Positions 14,837 to 23,310 are shown, counted from the first letter of the stretch. The stretch is 27,501 nt of DNA from JBHIBA01 sp046758845 (GCA_046758845.1 JBHIBA010000027.1:1-27501); one strand, 5' to 3'. Made by a program: numbers and translations. Notes: generated by a model not told the origin, from the letters alone.

Positions 14837-16105
14837 ATGAAGGCCGTGCAGAGGATCTCCAGGTGGGTGGCGTATTTTCTCATCCCCATCTTCGTCATCA
14901 CGTGCGCCACGACCAATCTCCCGCCCTTATCCGTCAATCCGAAAGGGCGGCTGGAATCAGACGAAAAACGGATCTGGGAGCGGAGCGCGGAAGAGCAACG
15001 AAAGCTGGACCGCAGCAAAAAAATGATCGGCGATCCGCTGCTGGAGGAGTATCTGAACGAGATCGGTCGCAAGCTCGCCCCGAGGAGCCTGAAAGGCTCG
15101 GAGCTGCTCACCTTCCAGTTCAAAGTCGTTCGAGACCCGGCCCTGAACGCATTCGCTTACCCCAACGGGAAGATCTACGTTCACTCCGGCCTCATCGCCC
15201 GGGTGGACAACGAAGCCCAATTGGCAACCGTCCTCGCCCACGAAATGACCCACTCCGTCAACCGTCATACGGTCCGGGCCGTCCGGGACCGGGAGAACAA
15301 GAAGTGGTGGTACATCGGCGGGATCATCGCCCTGAGCTTTCTCTTCGCCTACCTGACGGGGCGGCGGGCGGAGGAAGGCGACATCGTCGGAGCCGCCCTG
15401 CTCAACAACGCCGCGCGGCTTCTTGTCGCGCTGGCTCTTCCCCTGGCCATCATGGCCTCTATCAACGGCTATAGCCGCGAGCTGGAGGGCGAAGCGGACT
15501 GGGGGGGCATGGAGCTTCTGGCAAAGGCCGGCTACGACGTCAACGAGGCCCCGAAGGTCTTTCAGCTCTTCCAGAAGACCTACGGAGACAGCACCGCCAC
15601 GGAGAACTTCTTCTTCGGCAGTCATCCCCGCAACACCGACAGGATCTCAAACTACCGGTCCCTGCTGGCGGGACGTTACACCCGCGCCGCGAAGGAAAAG
15701 GGAAGGATCAAGGACACGCGAGAGTTCCAGCTCAGGCGGCGGGTGATCATACGAGAAAACGCCCTGATGGACATCCGCGCCGGAAGGTTCAACGTGGCCC
15801 GGGCCGCTCTGGAAAAAGTCCTGGCCATCACGCCCAATGACGCCAAGGCCCACTACTATTACGGCGAGATCTACCGCCTGTCCGAGAAGACCCCCGAGGG
15901 GGAGGAGAAGGCCCTCGCCCGGTACTTGGAGGCGATCGAGCTGGATCCCGAACTGTCGGAAGTCTACCGGGCCATGGGATTCCTTCATTACAAGCGGGGG
16001 GAGAGGGAAAACGCCAAAAGGGCGTTCCGGCGTTACCTGGACCTCAATCCGGACGCCAAAGATCGAAACCAGATCAAGGACTACATCGTCGAGCTCAGCA
16101 GCTGA
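14837..16105 (+). CDS. M48-family zinc metallopeptidase lipoprotein with C-terminal TPR repeats
   Basis: A 422-residue envelope protease resembling BepA/YfgC, which clears misassembled outer-membrane proteins. The N-terminus is a signal with a lipobox-like VITC (Cys23). The zinc motif HEMTH is at residues 135-139, and the third ligand lies in ELEGEADWGG near 215. Two hydrophobic stretches (about 152-172 and 190-212) sit between them, as in membrane-bound M48 proteins. From about 315 to the end are TPR-like helices, as in ARYLEAIELDPELSEVYRAM and the following KRAFRRYLDLNPDAK. It stands alone on the plus strand and converges on the YceI gene. Activity is inferred from family. Confidence 0.9.
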   Translation: MKAVQRISRWVAYFLIPIFVITCATTNLPPLSVNPKGRLESDEKRIWERSAEEQRKLDRSKKMIGDPLLEEYLNEIGRKLAPRSLKGSELLTFQFKVVRDPALNAFAYPNGKIYVHSGLIARVDNEAQLATVLAHEMTHSVNRHTVRAVRDRENKKWWYIGGIIALSFLFAYLTGRRAEEGDIVGAALLNNAARLLVALALPLAIMASINGYSRELEGEADWGGMELLAKAGYDVNEAPKVFQLFQKTYGDSTATENFFFGSHPRNTDRISNYRSLLAGRYTRAAKEKGRIKDTREFQLRRRVIIRENALMDIRAGRFNVARAALEKVLAITPNDAKAHYYYGEIYRLSEKTPEGEEKALARYLEAIELDPELSEVYRAMGFLHYKRGERENAKRAFRRYLDLNPDAKDRNQIKDYIVELSS

Positions 16106-16180
16106 GGGGCGGGGCGGCGCTTCTGCACAAGATCGGGAACTGGCCGGACCCTTGGCGTGGCTGTTTTGTCTCGCCTCTTT

Positions 16181-16792
16181 CTAAGGTACAGGCACGGCGG
16201 TGAATTTGAAGATGGCGATGAGTTCGTCCTTGACCTTGTTGAAGAAGAGCGAGGGGTCGGGGATGTGATGCTCGCTCATCCTGATGGGGAATTTCCCCGA
16301 AACGACGAAACCTTCCGCCAGCCGCTCCACCGTGACGGGGAATTGTTTCTCCTTGACGATTCCGTGGAGGTCCAAGCGGCCTTTTAGGATCAGCTTCACC
16401 GGGCCCCGATCGCGGAGAGCCCCCGCCGGCGTCGCTCCTTCCGCGACGAAAACGATTTCCGGGTACTTCTCGACCTCCAACGTGTTGCGGCGCATGACGT
16501 AGTCCCGCAGGGAATTTCCCGTTTTGATGGAAGCGGCCTCGATGACGACCCGGGCGGTGACGTCCGGACCGGAAAGGGTCCCCGGCGCGCGTCCCTCTCC
16601 CTGAAACTTGCGCGCCTCCCCGTCCAGGTCGTGCAGAGTCGTCTCTCCGTCGAACCGGACTTGGCTCCTCTCTGGGTCGATGCGGAACCGGAAGGTCTCT
16701 TCGGTGGCTGTCGTGGGGCGCGCGGTCACGAGCGCCATCCAGGCCGCTGCCATGAGGGCGGCGCCAACAGCCGAACCTCGCCGGGCTACCAC
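16181..16792 (-). CDS. YceI-family periplasmic protein (polyprenoid-binding fold)
   Basis: A 203-residue exported protein. A hydrophobic stretch at about residues 8-25 ending TARPTTATEE is the signal peptide. The mature part is the YceI lipocalin-like barrel, with the typical start FRFRIDPERSQVRF, the HDLDG turn, RDYVMRRNTLEVEKYPEIVF and LKGRLDLHGIVKEKQFPV. YceI proteins bind long isoprenoid chains such as polyprenols or quinones in a hydrophobic tunnel. The GTG start at 16792 overlaps the end of the type III polyketide synthase gene by 7 bases, so the two are translationally coupled. That suggests YceI binds or carries the lipid the synthase makes. Confidence 0.9.
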   Translation of the reverse strand: MVARRGSAVGAALMAAAWMALVTARPTTATEETFRFRIDPERSQVRFDGETTLHDLDGEARKFQGEGRAPGTLSGPDVTARVVIEAASIKTGNSLRDYVMRRNTLEVEKYPEIVFVAEGATPAGALRDRGPVKLILKGRLDLHGIVKEKQFPVTVERLAEGFVVSGKFPIRMSEHHIPDPSLFFNKVKDELIAIFKFTAVPVP

Positions 16793-17844
16793 TGGACCAG
16801 GCAGGCTTCGATCGTGAGCCCCGGCCCGAACCCCACCATCAGCGCGTAGTCGCCCGGTTGGGGATCACCCCAGCGGACGATCTCGTTCAGGACGAACATG
16901 ACCGTGGGGGAACTCATGTTCCCGTATTTCGAGAGGACCTCACGCGAGAACCGCAGGTCTTCATCTGTCAGGTCCAGCACTTCCTGAACGTAGTCGAGGA
17001 TCTTCGCCCCGCCTGGATGGATTACCCAAAGACCAACGTCTGTGCGGCTCAGGTCGTTTCTTGCCAGAAGGTGATCGGCCAGCGCCCGGACGTTTTGCCG
17101 TATAAATAGGGGGACTCGCGCAGAGAGCTGAATGCGAAAGCCCGCAGCGGTGACGAAAAATCCCATGTCCTCGGTGGTGGCGTACGAAGTCCGGGTTTCA
17201 AAATCGACGATCCTGGGGAACCGGGAAGAAACGGTCCGAAGGGGCTGCTTTCCATTGCCCAGGATGAGAGCCGCGGCGCCGTCGGCGAACAGCGCGCTGG
17301 CAACCACGTTTTCCGTGGAGGCGGTCTTCTGGAAAGTGGCCGAGCAGATCTCCACCATGAGGAGCAGGACGAGGGAGTCGGGACGGGTGACGAGGGATTC
17401 GTAGGCCCGCACCAGGCCCGGAAAGGCCGCATAGCAACCCATCCCTCCAATGGCAGTTCGGCGGATGTTCTCCCGCATCCCCAGGCGCTTGGCCAGCAGG
17501 ATATCGAGTCCGGGGTTGGAGTACCCCGTGCAAGAAGCCACAATGAAGTCGTCCAGGTCCCGGGGTTCAGCGCCGATCTCTCGAAGACAGGAGAGAATCG
17601 CCCCTTCTCCAAGGTCCAAGGCGCCCTTCACGTAAACGCGGTTGCGCTCCTCTATCGTTCGCTCGCGGGAATAAAAATCGAATTCCAGGACGGTGTGTCT
17701 CTTCTCGATGCGGGAGTTCTCAAAGATTTCCCGAGTCTTGGGGTTTTCCTGGAAGACGGAAGCAAAAAAATCCCGGTAGATGTCCCCCTGGTCGTAGGCA
17801 TGGTCCGGGACGGCGCAGTCAAGCGTCAGGATTCTTGGGGGCAT
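16786..17844 (-). CDS. Type III polyketide synthase (chalcone/stilbene synthase family)
   Basis: A 352-residue homodimeric-type ketosynthase that extends a CoA-linked starter with malonyl units and cyclises the chain, giving alkylpyrones, alkylresorcinols or similar lipids. All three catalytic residues are present: Cys137 in GGMGCYAAFPG, His276 in WVIHPGG and Asn309 in YGNMSSPTVMF. ADGAAALILG near 188 and the closing GFGPGLTIE motif match the family. Bacterial members often sit beside a methyltransferase and an oxidoreductase; neither is here. Instead a YceI gene overlaps its end. Product and starter cannot be read from sequence; a long-chain acyl starter is my guess. Confidence 0.92.
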   Translation of the reverse strand: MPPRILTLDCAVPDHAYDQGDIYRDFFASVFQENPKTREIFENSRIEKRHTVLEFDFYSRERTIEERNRVYVKGALDLGEGAILSCLREIGAEPRDLDDFIVASCTGYSNPGLDILLAKRLGMRENIRRTAIGGMGCYAAFPGLVRAYESLVTRPDSLVLLLMVEICSATFQKTASTENVVASALFADGAAALILGNGKQPLRTVSSRFPRIVDFETRTSYATTEDMGFFVTAAGFRIQLSARVPLFIRQNVRALADHLLARNDLSRTDVGLWVIHPGGAKILDYVQEVLDLTDEDLRFSREVLSKYGNMSSPTVMFVLNEIVRWGDPQPGDYALMVGFGPGLTIEACLVQW

Positions 17845-17957
17845 GGCTTCTAAGAGACCTTTAGGGTTTTAAACCTCGACTGAAAAAGCCCTTCACTCCG
17901 GGGGCGCAACCCCTAAGAGAACGCCGGGCCCTCCCCTTCTATTCCCCTTTGAAATCT

Positions 17958-19226
17958 CTAGGGCGAGCGGCCGCAAAGAAACGAAAACGCAGTCCGCGCA
18001 AGGACCCGAGCCACCTGAACCAGCTCATCGAGAACCACCGATTCGTTGGGCCCGCCCACGTTATGGCCCGTCGGTCCGTAAGTGGCCGAAGGGACGCCCA
18101 CAGCCCGGAAAAGCCGGGCGTCCGTTGCGCCGATGCGCAGAGCCAGAAGCGGTTCCCGACCCGTTACGCTTCTGACCTCCCCTTGAAGGATCCTGAAAAG
18201 GGGGGAATCGGGCTCGGATACAGTCGGGTCGTGAGAACGGAGCTCTTCCATCTTGACATCCGAATGATCCAACAAGAAATCCTTCAGGGCCGCTCTGACC
18301 CGCTCGATGAAGACTCCCGGGGGGAGACGGATATCCACCTCTGCTTCGCAACTCTGCGCCACGAGGTTGATTTTTTCTCCTCCGTAGATTTTACCTACAT
18401 TCACCGTGACAATCCTCAGGATTTCCAGGTCCTTGCTCGTCAGTAGGCCCCGAGGGTCCTCCCGGGCGGCGTCGACGTAATGCTCCAGTTCAGGGGGAAA
18501 GGACGGCCCGAGCGTTTCGAGGCGACAACGAAGGTCCGCCAACGCGGCCATGAGCGCGTCCACCGCGCTTTTCCCCCGGTGGATGAAGGCCCCGTGCGCC
18601 CCTTTCCCCCGAGAGGTCAGCCGAACCCAATAGAGCCCTTTTTGGCCGAAGCACATCATGTCGAGCCCGGTGGTCTCGGGGCTCAGTAGGGCATCCCCCC
18701 GCGTTTCCGGGGCCTGAGCCAGCAGATAGGCGGTCCCCCTCTCCCCCATCGTTTCTTCATCAGAGACCAGGGTCAACACGAGTTCTCCGGCGAACTGGTC
18801 TTGATTCTCAGCCGCGAGCGCGGTCATCAGAAGCCCGGCAGCCACGCCCGCCTTCATGTCCGCCGCTCCCCGCCCAAAAAGCCTGCCGTCCACAACCCTG
18901 CCTTCATAGGGAGGAAGCCGCCACGGAGATGGGTCCCCTGCGGGGTAGGTGTCCATGTGGCCGTTGAGGACGAGCCTTCTTCCCGGACGCGCCCCCGTCA
19001 CCCGAGCGACGACGTTGGGCATCGTGGGGTCTGCGGACAGCCGTCGGACAGCAATGCCCCGTCTTGTCAACCAATCTTCGCAGAAATCGCAAACGTCGCG
19101 GGTGTCCCCCGGGGGATTTTCGCTGGGAATCCGCACCAGGTCCGAGGCCAGGTCGATCAGATCGCCGGATTGTTCTTGAATCGCCCGATCCGCCCAGGCC
19201 GCTACGCCGCCGGAATTCCGGTTCAT
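17958..19226 (-). CDS. M20-family metallopeptidase/deacylase (ArgE/DapE/CPG2 type)
   Basis: A 422-residue cytosolic two-zinc amidohydrolase. Metal-site motifs are LVLNGHMDTYP (His90, Asp92), GRGAADMKAG (Asp123), and SDEETMGERGT (Glu157 as base, Glu158 as ligand). SPETTGLDMMCFGQKG lies near the third ligand, and a late His sits in YGPTGHNVGGPNE near 390. A dimerisation domain occupies about 195-305. The family includes acetylornithine deacetylase, succinyl-diaminopimelate desuccinylase and carboxypeptidase G2; the substrate here is not clear. It starts 114 bases before the PKS gene in the same direction and may be unrelated to it. Confidence 0.9.
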   Translation of the reverse strand: MNRNSGGVAAWADRAIQEQSGDLIDLASDLVRIPSENPPGDTRDVCDFCEDWLTRRGIAVRRLSADPTMPNVVARVTGARPGRRLVLNGHMDTYPAGDPSPWRLPPYEGRVVDGRLFGRGAADMKAGVAAGLLMTALAAENQDQFAGELVLTLVSDEETMGERGTAYLLAQAPETRGDALLSPETTGLDMMCFGQKGLYWVRLTSRGKGAHGAFIHRGKSAVDALMAALADLRCRLETLGPSFPPELEHYVDAAREDPRGLLTSKDLEILRIVTVNVGKIYGGEKINLVAQSCEAEVDIRLPPGVFIERVRAALKDFLLDHSDVKMEELRSHDPTVSEPDSPLFRILQGEVRSVTGREPLLALRIGATDARLFRAVGVPSATYGPTGHNVGGPNESVVLDELVQVARVLARTAFSFLCGRSP

Positions 19227-19555
19227 CCGTCTCGCTTGAACTCTCCCGCGGGGTGGAACCGGACTCGCCTACTCGAACACGTCCTTCGCAGTCACGCTTA
19301 CCCCCCGCTTGCTCGAAGGTGGTTCGGCCGATAGCCTCTGGGCCGTGACCCTTCGGTCTGCGACCGTAGCGAAAGCCGGACGAGTCTGTCAAGGAACCGC
19401 AACGCAAGGAAGGCTGTGAGAAGTCATTTGGCCGAGACCTCAAGAGAAGCTCAGGGTGCGCCCGCCTTTCGATGGCAGGCCGTCTCGATTAAACTCGCTG
19501 AATGGAGCCGGGCTCCTTTTCCTGACTTTTGGGACCCCGCAACGAGGAAATGCGA
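19227..19555. other. Gene-free divergent spacer
   Basis: About 330 bases between the divergent M20 and membrane-protein genes. I see no credible gene on either strand. GGAGC-CGG-GCTCC followed by TTTT at 19504-19520 resembles a short plus-strand terminator or leader hairpin just before the next gene. Promoters for both genes should lie here, but no convincing boxes stand out. Confidence 0.4.
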
Positions 19556-20029
19556 ATGCTCTTACAAATTCATTATTGGACGGCGACCGTCTACCTGGCT
19601 TCTCTCCTTGGGATGGCGATCTGGATTCCGCTCCTGCGCCGCCACCCCCCCGAGAAGCGCATGGGCCGCTTCGCCCAGGCGCTGGTTTTCTATCACCCCT
19701 TTATCCTGGTTCTTCTGGGGGTGATTTTGATGACGGGGGCGATGTTGATCACCGAGCTCAAGGTCAGGATCGGGGTCCGGTTCTTCGAGGTCATGTTCCA
19801 CAGCCTCGGACAGAAGCTGCTGATCTTCTTCATCGTCGCCCTGTACAGCTCCCACATGTTCTTCGGGATTGGTCTGAAGGTGACCCGGGCCAACGCGCCG
19901 CCGGAGTTGCGGGAATTCGAGATGGCGATGGAAGACCAGCTTCGAAGCCTGCGGCGCCTGCATACCGGAACGGTTGTCAACCTGCTGCTTGCGTCCTACT
20001 CCTATTACCTGGGATTCACCATGCGTTGA
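19556..20029 (+). CDS. Unknown four-helix membrane protein
   Basis: A 157-residue inner-membrane protein with hydrophobic segments at about residues 5-25, 45-68, 85-105 and 135-155. Histidines near membrane faces (IHYW at the start, FYHPF, MFHSLGQK, SSHMFFG) are reminiscent of CopD/DUF2269-like membrane proteins that bind copper or haem, but the match is too loose to assign. The start is the ATG at 19556, with GAGG 8 bases upstream; the ATG at 19550 is an alternative. No partner gene is adjacent. Confidence 0.65.
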   Translation: MLLQIHYWTATVYLASLLGMAIWIPLLRRHPPEKRMGRFAQALVFYHPFILVLLGVILMTGAMLITELKVRIGVRFFEVMFHSLGQKLLIFFIVALYSSHMFFGIGLKVTRANAPPELREFEMAMEDQLRSLRRLHTGTVVNLLLASYSYYLGFTMR

Positions 20030-20108
20030 GCGCGAATTCTCGTCGGAGCGTTTCGGACGCGGGGTCTGTTGGGCATTCGGCCTTGCCACAAATCTTATGT
20101 TGATCGGT

Positions 20109-20133
20109 GTAGCGCGGGGGCTTCAGCCTCCGC
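20109..20133 (+). repeat. REP-like palindrome with GTAG head
   Basis: GTAG at 20109-20112 is followed by a 9-bp hairpin (20114-20122 with 20125-20133, one G-T pair). A GTAG tetranucleotide before a GC-rich hairpin is the hallmark of REP elements mobilised by RAYT (TnpA-REP) transposases. It lies between two genes, the usual place for REPs. A related-looking GTAG palindrome lies inside the large terminase gene. Confidence 0.5.
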
Positions 20134-20246
20134 CGTCTCTCCGCTCAGATCATGACAGACAGCTGGACCCCTCGGACATGTCGCTTCTCCTTCGGAGTTG
20201 TCGTTGGGCAGTGGCCCGACGGGCGAGTTCTAACGCACAAGAGGAG

Positions 20247-21095
20247 ATGGGCGTTTTGGAGCGACATCATTCGCCGCATCTGGTCGAGACCGAATGGCTC
20301 GCAGACCGCCTGGCGGACCCGCAGGTTTGCGTTGTCGAGGTCGATTGGGACCCTGCCGATGGTTATGAGCAGGGGCACATCCCCGGCGCTCTTTGCTGGC
20401 GCTGGAAGGAGGATCTCTGGCACCCGACGGACCGGGATTTTCTGGAAGGGGAAGCCCTCCGGCGGTTCATGGGCCGATCGGGCGTGGGTCCGGACACGAC
20501 AGTGGTCCTCTACGGGGATTCGACGCGCTTCGCCACGTATGCCCTGTTCTTCCTTCAGCTCCGGGGTCATGCCGACGCCCGGATCCTTCACGGCGGTCGC
20601 ACTAAATGGATCGCCGAGGGTCGTCCCCTGACGCGCGACGTCCCCTCGCCGCAGGTGGTGGATTATCGTGCCGGGCCCCCCGACCCGGAAATCCGGGCTA
20701 GCTGGGAGGACATACTGGCCGGGTTGGGGGATCAGGGCCGGCTGCTCCTGGACGTCCGCTTGGCCGAGGAGTACCGGGGGGAGCGGGTGGCCCCTCCCGG
20801 GATGCGCGATCACGGCGCAGAGCGCGCGGGTCGCATTCCGGGCGCGGTGCACTTGCCCTGGAATGAGTTGGTCCTAGGGGACGACACCTTTCTGTCCCCT
20901 CCGGACCTGCGGGCGCGCTTTGAGGCCGTCGGAGCGGCTCCGGACCGGAACATCATCGTCTACTGCCGGATGAGCCACCGGGCATCCCTGGTGTGGTTCG
21001 TCCTGAAGCATTTGCTCGGCTACCCGAGAGTCAGGAGTTACGATGGCTCCTGGACCGAGTGGGGCAGCATGGTGGGAATGCCCATCGAAAGGTAG
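20247..21095 (+). CDS. Two-domain thiosulfate/3-mercaptopyruvate-type sulfurtransferase
   Basis: A 282-residue tandem-rhodanese enzyme that moves sulfane sulfur from a donor such as thiosulfate to cyanide or a thiol. The first domain (about 10-130) keeps the fold but has VLYGDSTRFA where the active cysteine loop would be, so it is non-catalytic, as is normal. The second domain (about 150-275) has active Cys240 in IVYCRMSHRAS. The frame is open far upstream, but similarity begins near HLVETEWLADRL. The ATG at 20247 abuts GAGGAG directly, so the in-frame TTG at 20256 (9 bases from that site) is an alternative start. It converges with the prophage repressor gene. Confidence 0.9.
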   Translation: MGVLERHHSPHLVETEWLADRLADPQVCVVEVDWDPADGYEQGHIPGALCWRWKEDLWHPTDRDFLEGEALRRFMGRSGVGPDTTVVLYGDSTRFATYALFFLQLRGHADARILHGGRTKWIAEGRPLTRDVPSPQVVDYRAGPPDPEIRASWEDILAGLGDQGRLLLDVRLAEEYRGERVAPPGMRDHGAERAGRIPGAVHLPWNELVLGDDTFLSPPDLRARFEAVGAAPDRNIIVYCRMSHRASLVWFVLKHLLGYPRVRSYDGSWTEWGSMVGMPIER

Positions 21096-21183
21096 GCCCA
21101 GGGCGTTCCCCATGGGGAGAGCGGCGGGATCGCGACGGCGAAGACTTCCGTGTTCGGCTTCGGAGTTTGTGAGAGGAAATCTC

Positions 21184-21930
21184 TCACGGCCGGAGCTTGG
21201 CCCACACGACCGGGTAGATCCATCTGACGTCCCGCGTCCTGAAGACCATCGGCGGTTCGGCGGGGTTGATGGAGGTCAGCCGGACCTGGTCCGATTCGAG
21301 CCATACCATCTTGAAGTGGCTCTTTCCCTCCTGTGTCCGCACGACGGCGAAGTCGCCCGATTTCACCTGGCGATTGGGCGAGACGATGACAACCGCCCCG
21401 TTCCGAAAAACCGGCGCCATTGAATCCCCCCGAACCTCCAGCGCGAAGGCGTTGGCGTCCGACAAATCGGACGCGCACGAGAGCTGGTCGAAGCCCGTCC
21501 CCACCGGGAAGTCCCCGTCCCCCCACAGGTTTTCCGAATCGCCCCCCGAAACGTGGCCGACGATGGGGACAAGAGCGCCGAGGGCGCCTACGCCCGGTTC
21601 TTGGTATTCCATGTCCCTTTCGGTCGTCGCCGAAGCGGAGGACGGCTTCTCGCCGTCGGCCTTCAGGGTTCCATCCGCCTTGTAAGAACCGTCGGCCTTC
21701 GGGGCAGGCCAGAGGTCCCTCGGCGAAGCGTCCAAGGCTTCTGCGATCCGCGTCAGGACGTCAGCAGTGGGGGAGTGCTTCTCGTTCTCGAGCCGGGAGA
21801 TGTGGCGAGCCTCCACCGAAGCCCTGCGGGCCAGCTCAACCTGAGAGAGCCCCAGCCTTCGCCTTAGTTTTCTGATTTCCGCCCCGATACCCATATAGAC
21901 ATTATTGTCCTTTTTTTCAAAAAAATCCAT
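21184..21930 (-). CDS. Prophage CI-like repressor: XRE helix-turn-helix plus S24 peptidase domain
   Basis: A 248-residue transcription repressor. Residues about 14-73 form a Cro/CI-type helix-turn-helix (LGLSQVELARRASVEARHIS). A linker with three KADG repeats (about 78-94) follows. The C-terminal half is an S24/LexA-like self-cleavage domain with Ser170 (EVRGDSMAPVFRNG) and a likely general-base Lys207 (KSHFKMVW). Such repressors hold a prophage silent and cleave themselves when RecA is activated; I do not see a clear Ala-Gly cleavage site. The ATG at 21894 is an alternative start, which would place the operator-like dyad just upstream. It is divergent from the phage genes and marks the left end of the prophage. 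Confidence 0.9.
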   Translation of the reverse strand: MDFFEKKDNNVYMGIGAEIRKLRRRLGLSQVELARRASVEARHISRLENEKHSPTADVLTRIAEALDASPRDLWPAPKADGSYKADGTLKADGEKPSSASATTERDMEYQEPGVGALGALVPIVGHVSGGDSENLWGDGDFPVGTGFDQLSCASDLSDANAFALEVRGDSMAPVFRNGAVVIVSPNRQVKSGDFAVVRTQEGKSHFKMVWLESDQVRLTSINPAEPPMVFRTRDVRWIYPVVWAKLRP

Positions 21931-21977
21931 TGATATTTTTGCCTAATAGTGCCATATTTGACGTTGCGATATTTGTC
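21898..21977. promoter_or_regulatory. Repressor operator-like region
   Basis: An AT-rich divergent region in a GC-rich window. It holds the dyad GACA-TTAT-TGTC (21898-21909) and a direct repeat ATATTTG at 21954-21960 and 21969-21975. The second copy runs into TGTCTAT, the inverse of the ATAGACA at the dyad. The heptamer ATTTGTC also begins the palindrome ATTTGTCAAAT at 23990-24000. This fits binding sites of the S24-type repressor, but the assignment is inferred from position and symmetry only. Confidence 0.45.
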
Positions 21978-22124
21978 TATTCCGTGGAAACCAGAAGATG
22001 GAAGGAATGGGGGGCGGAACGGAGCGGCCCCGACCTCATTCCACCAGGGCAGGGAGGGGCAGGCTGCTGTGGAGCCCGCTGTAATTGCTTGATTCTAAAA
22101 TAGTTATTTAAAGGAGGCGAAAAA

Positions 22125-22277
22125 ATGGAGCGGATCAGGATTTCGATGCCCAGGTGTCTGTGCCCTAGGTGTTGCTCCCTGGCGGCGAGAGAGGGCCTAA
22201 AAACCTTCGGGTTCATACAAGCCATCCTGGCCCTGGCGGCCCTCGAGTGGGCCGTCGGACGACACGGCAGTAACTGA
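22125..22277 (+). CDS. Cys-rich 50-residue phage microprotein
   Basis: A 50-residue frame with an excellent ribosome site (AAAGGAGG, 7 bases before the ATG at 22125). The N-terminus has the cysteine cluster RCLCPRCCS, a possible metal knuckle. A hydrophobic stretch FIQAILALAALEWAV follows and may be a membrane helix. It is the first gene rightwards from the repressor, the position of Cro, Ner or excisionase-type regulators, but it shows no helix-turn-helix. I do not recognise the family. The strong translation signal argues that it is real. Confidence 0.55.
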   Translation: MERIRISMPRCLCPRCCSLAAREGLKTFGFIQAILALAALEWAVGRHGSN

Positions 22278-22346
22278 GAGCGCTTTGAATCCGCGGTGTG
22301 AGCAGACAATGCGATTCGAGCGCCGGAATGTAAAGGAGGGTGAAAG

Positions 22347-23252
22347 ATGAACGCGGAAGGGAACAGACAGGGTGAAGCCAGCCTTCACAGCACTTCTACG
22401 CCCCTGAATCCCGGGGAGTTTGGGACAGATCCCTCAGAGATGCAGGGTTCCTCAGGGGGTGTCGGGAAAACGGCTGAAAAGGCGGGAACCCTCGTCCCAT
22501 TTTTCGGCCGGCCCGGAGGCCTGGAGGCATTGGACGACGGCGACTTTTTCATCCCCCGCTACAAGCTGATTCAGCCCGGCCGGCAGGCGGATGGAGAGAA
22601 ACCGGGCAGATTCCGCCTCAGCATTGCCGGTTCCGATCTCTTGGACGGGGAGTTGAAGGGACGTGAGAGCCTGGATGTCGTTCCACTGAAGGTCCAGAAG
22701 GGCCGGGTTTGCTGGGGAGAGGATACCGGGACAGAGCCGTTTTGTCGCTCGGCGGACAACCTGAGGCCTGACCTCTTGTTTTGGGAAACCCGTCCGGGGT
22801 GCCCTCCCAGCCCGGTCTGCGGGAGACTGGTCAACGGCCGGTGGCAGCCCGTTTGTCCCCTGGCCCAGTGGTCGGGCGGCGAGCGGCCCCCTTGCCATCA
22901 GGTCTACAACCTTCTCGTTCTGGATGCCGAGAGACGTCTGCCCTATCTGCTGAGTTTTCAGGGCGCCGCGGTCAAGCCGGTTCGGGCCTTCCTCACAAGG
23001 CTCATCCGGATGCGGCTGAAGCGGCTTTGCGACGTCAGGGTCCGGCTGAGCGCTCTCAAGGTCGAGGGGCCCGACATCACGTATTTCGTTCCGAATTTCT
23101 CTCATATTCGCCGAAACGGGCGGAGGGAATACGAACGCGAGTTTGAAACGCTACGAGAATACGACCCCCGAAAGACGTTCGAGGTGGAGATGGCGGACAG
23201 GGAGGAATCCACGTCCGTAGCGCGGGCCTTCGCGGTCTCCGCCGCCTATTGA
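22347..23252 (+). CDS. Unknown Cys-rich phage protein, possible replication/recombination factor
   Basis: A 301-residue protein with no family I can name. After a low-complexity N-terminus (about 1-60) comes a conserved-looking core: DFFIPRYKLIQPG, GRFRLSIAG, then six cysteines (122, 133, 152, 158, 170, 183) in a pattern like CRSADN, PVCGR, PVCPLAQW and PPCHQVYNLLVLD, suggesting zinc binding. It continues with LPYLLSFQGAAVKPVRAF and a DITYFVPNF segment. Phage proteins of this layout sit where single-strand binding or annealing proteins do, so a DNA-binding role is a guess. GGAGG 7 bases before the ATG at 22347 fixes the start. A 13-codon frame (22309-22350) overlaps the start as ATGA and may couple translation. 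Confidence 0.65.
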   Translation: MNAEGNRQGEASLHSTSTPLNPGEFGTDPSEMQGSSGGVGKTAEKAGTLVPFFGRPGGLEALDDGDFFIPRYKLIQPGRQADGEKPGRFRLSIAGSDLLDGELKGRESLDVVPLKVQKGRVCWGEDTGTEPFCRSADNLRPDLLFWETRPGCPPSPVCGRLVNGRWQPVCPLAQWSGGERPPCHQVYNLLVLDAERRLPYLLSFQGAAVKPVRAFLTRLIRMRLKRLCDVRVRLSALKVEGPDITYFVPNFSHIRRNGRREYEREFETLREYDPRKTFEVEMADREESTSVARAFAVSAAY

Positions 23253-23310
23253 TGCTTATGGCGCTGCCCCGAATGGAGGGAGGCCGGACGGAGTCTTTCG
23301 GTGGGCGGCC

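Noticed and set aside
14119..15123. A 334-codon minus-strand frame opposite the cupin and M48 genes
   Set aside because: Composition is typical of antisense shadow and the cupin metal motif is clear on the plus strand.
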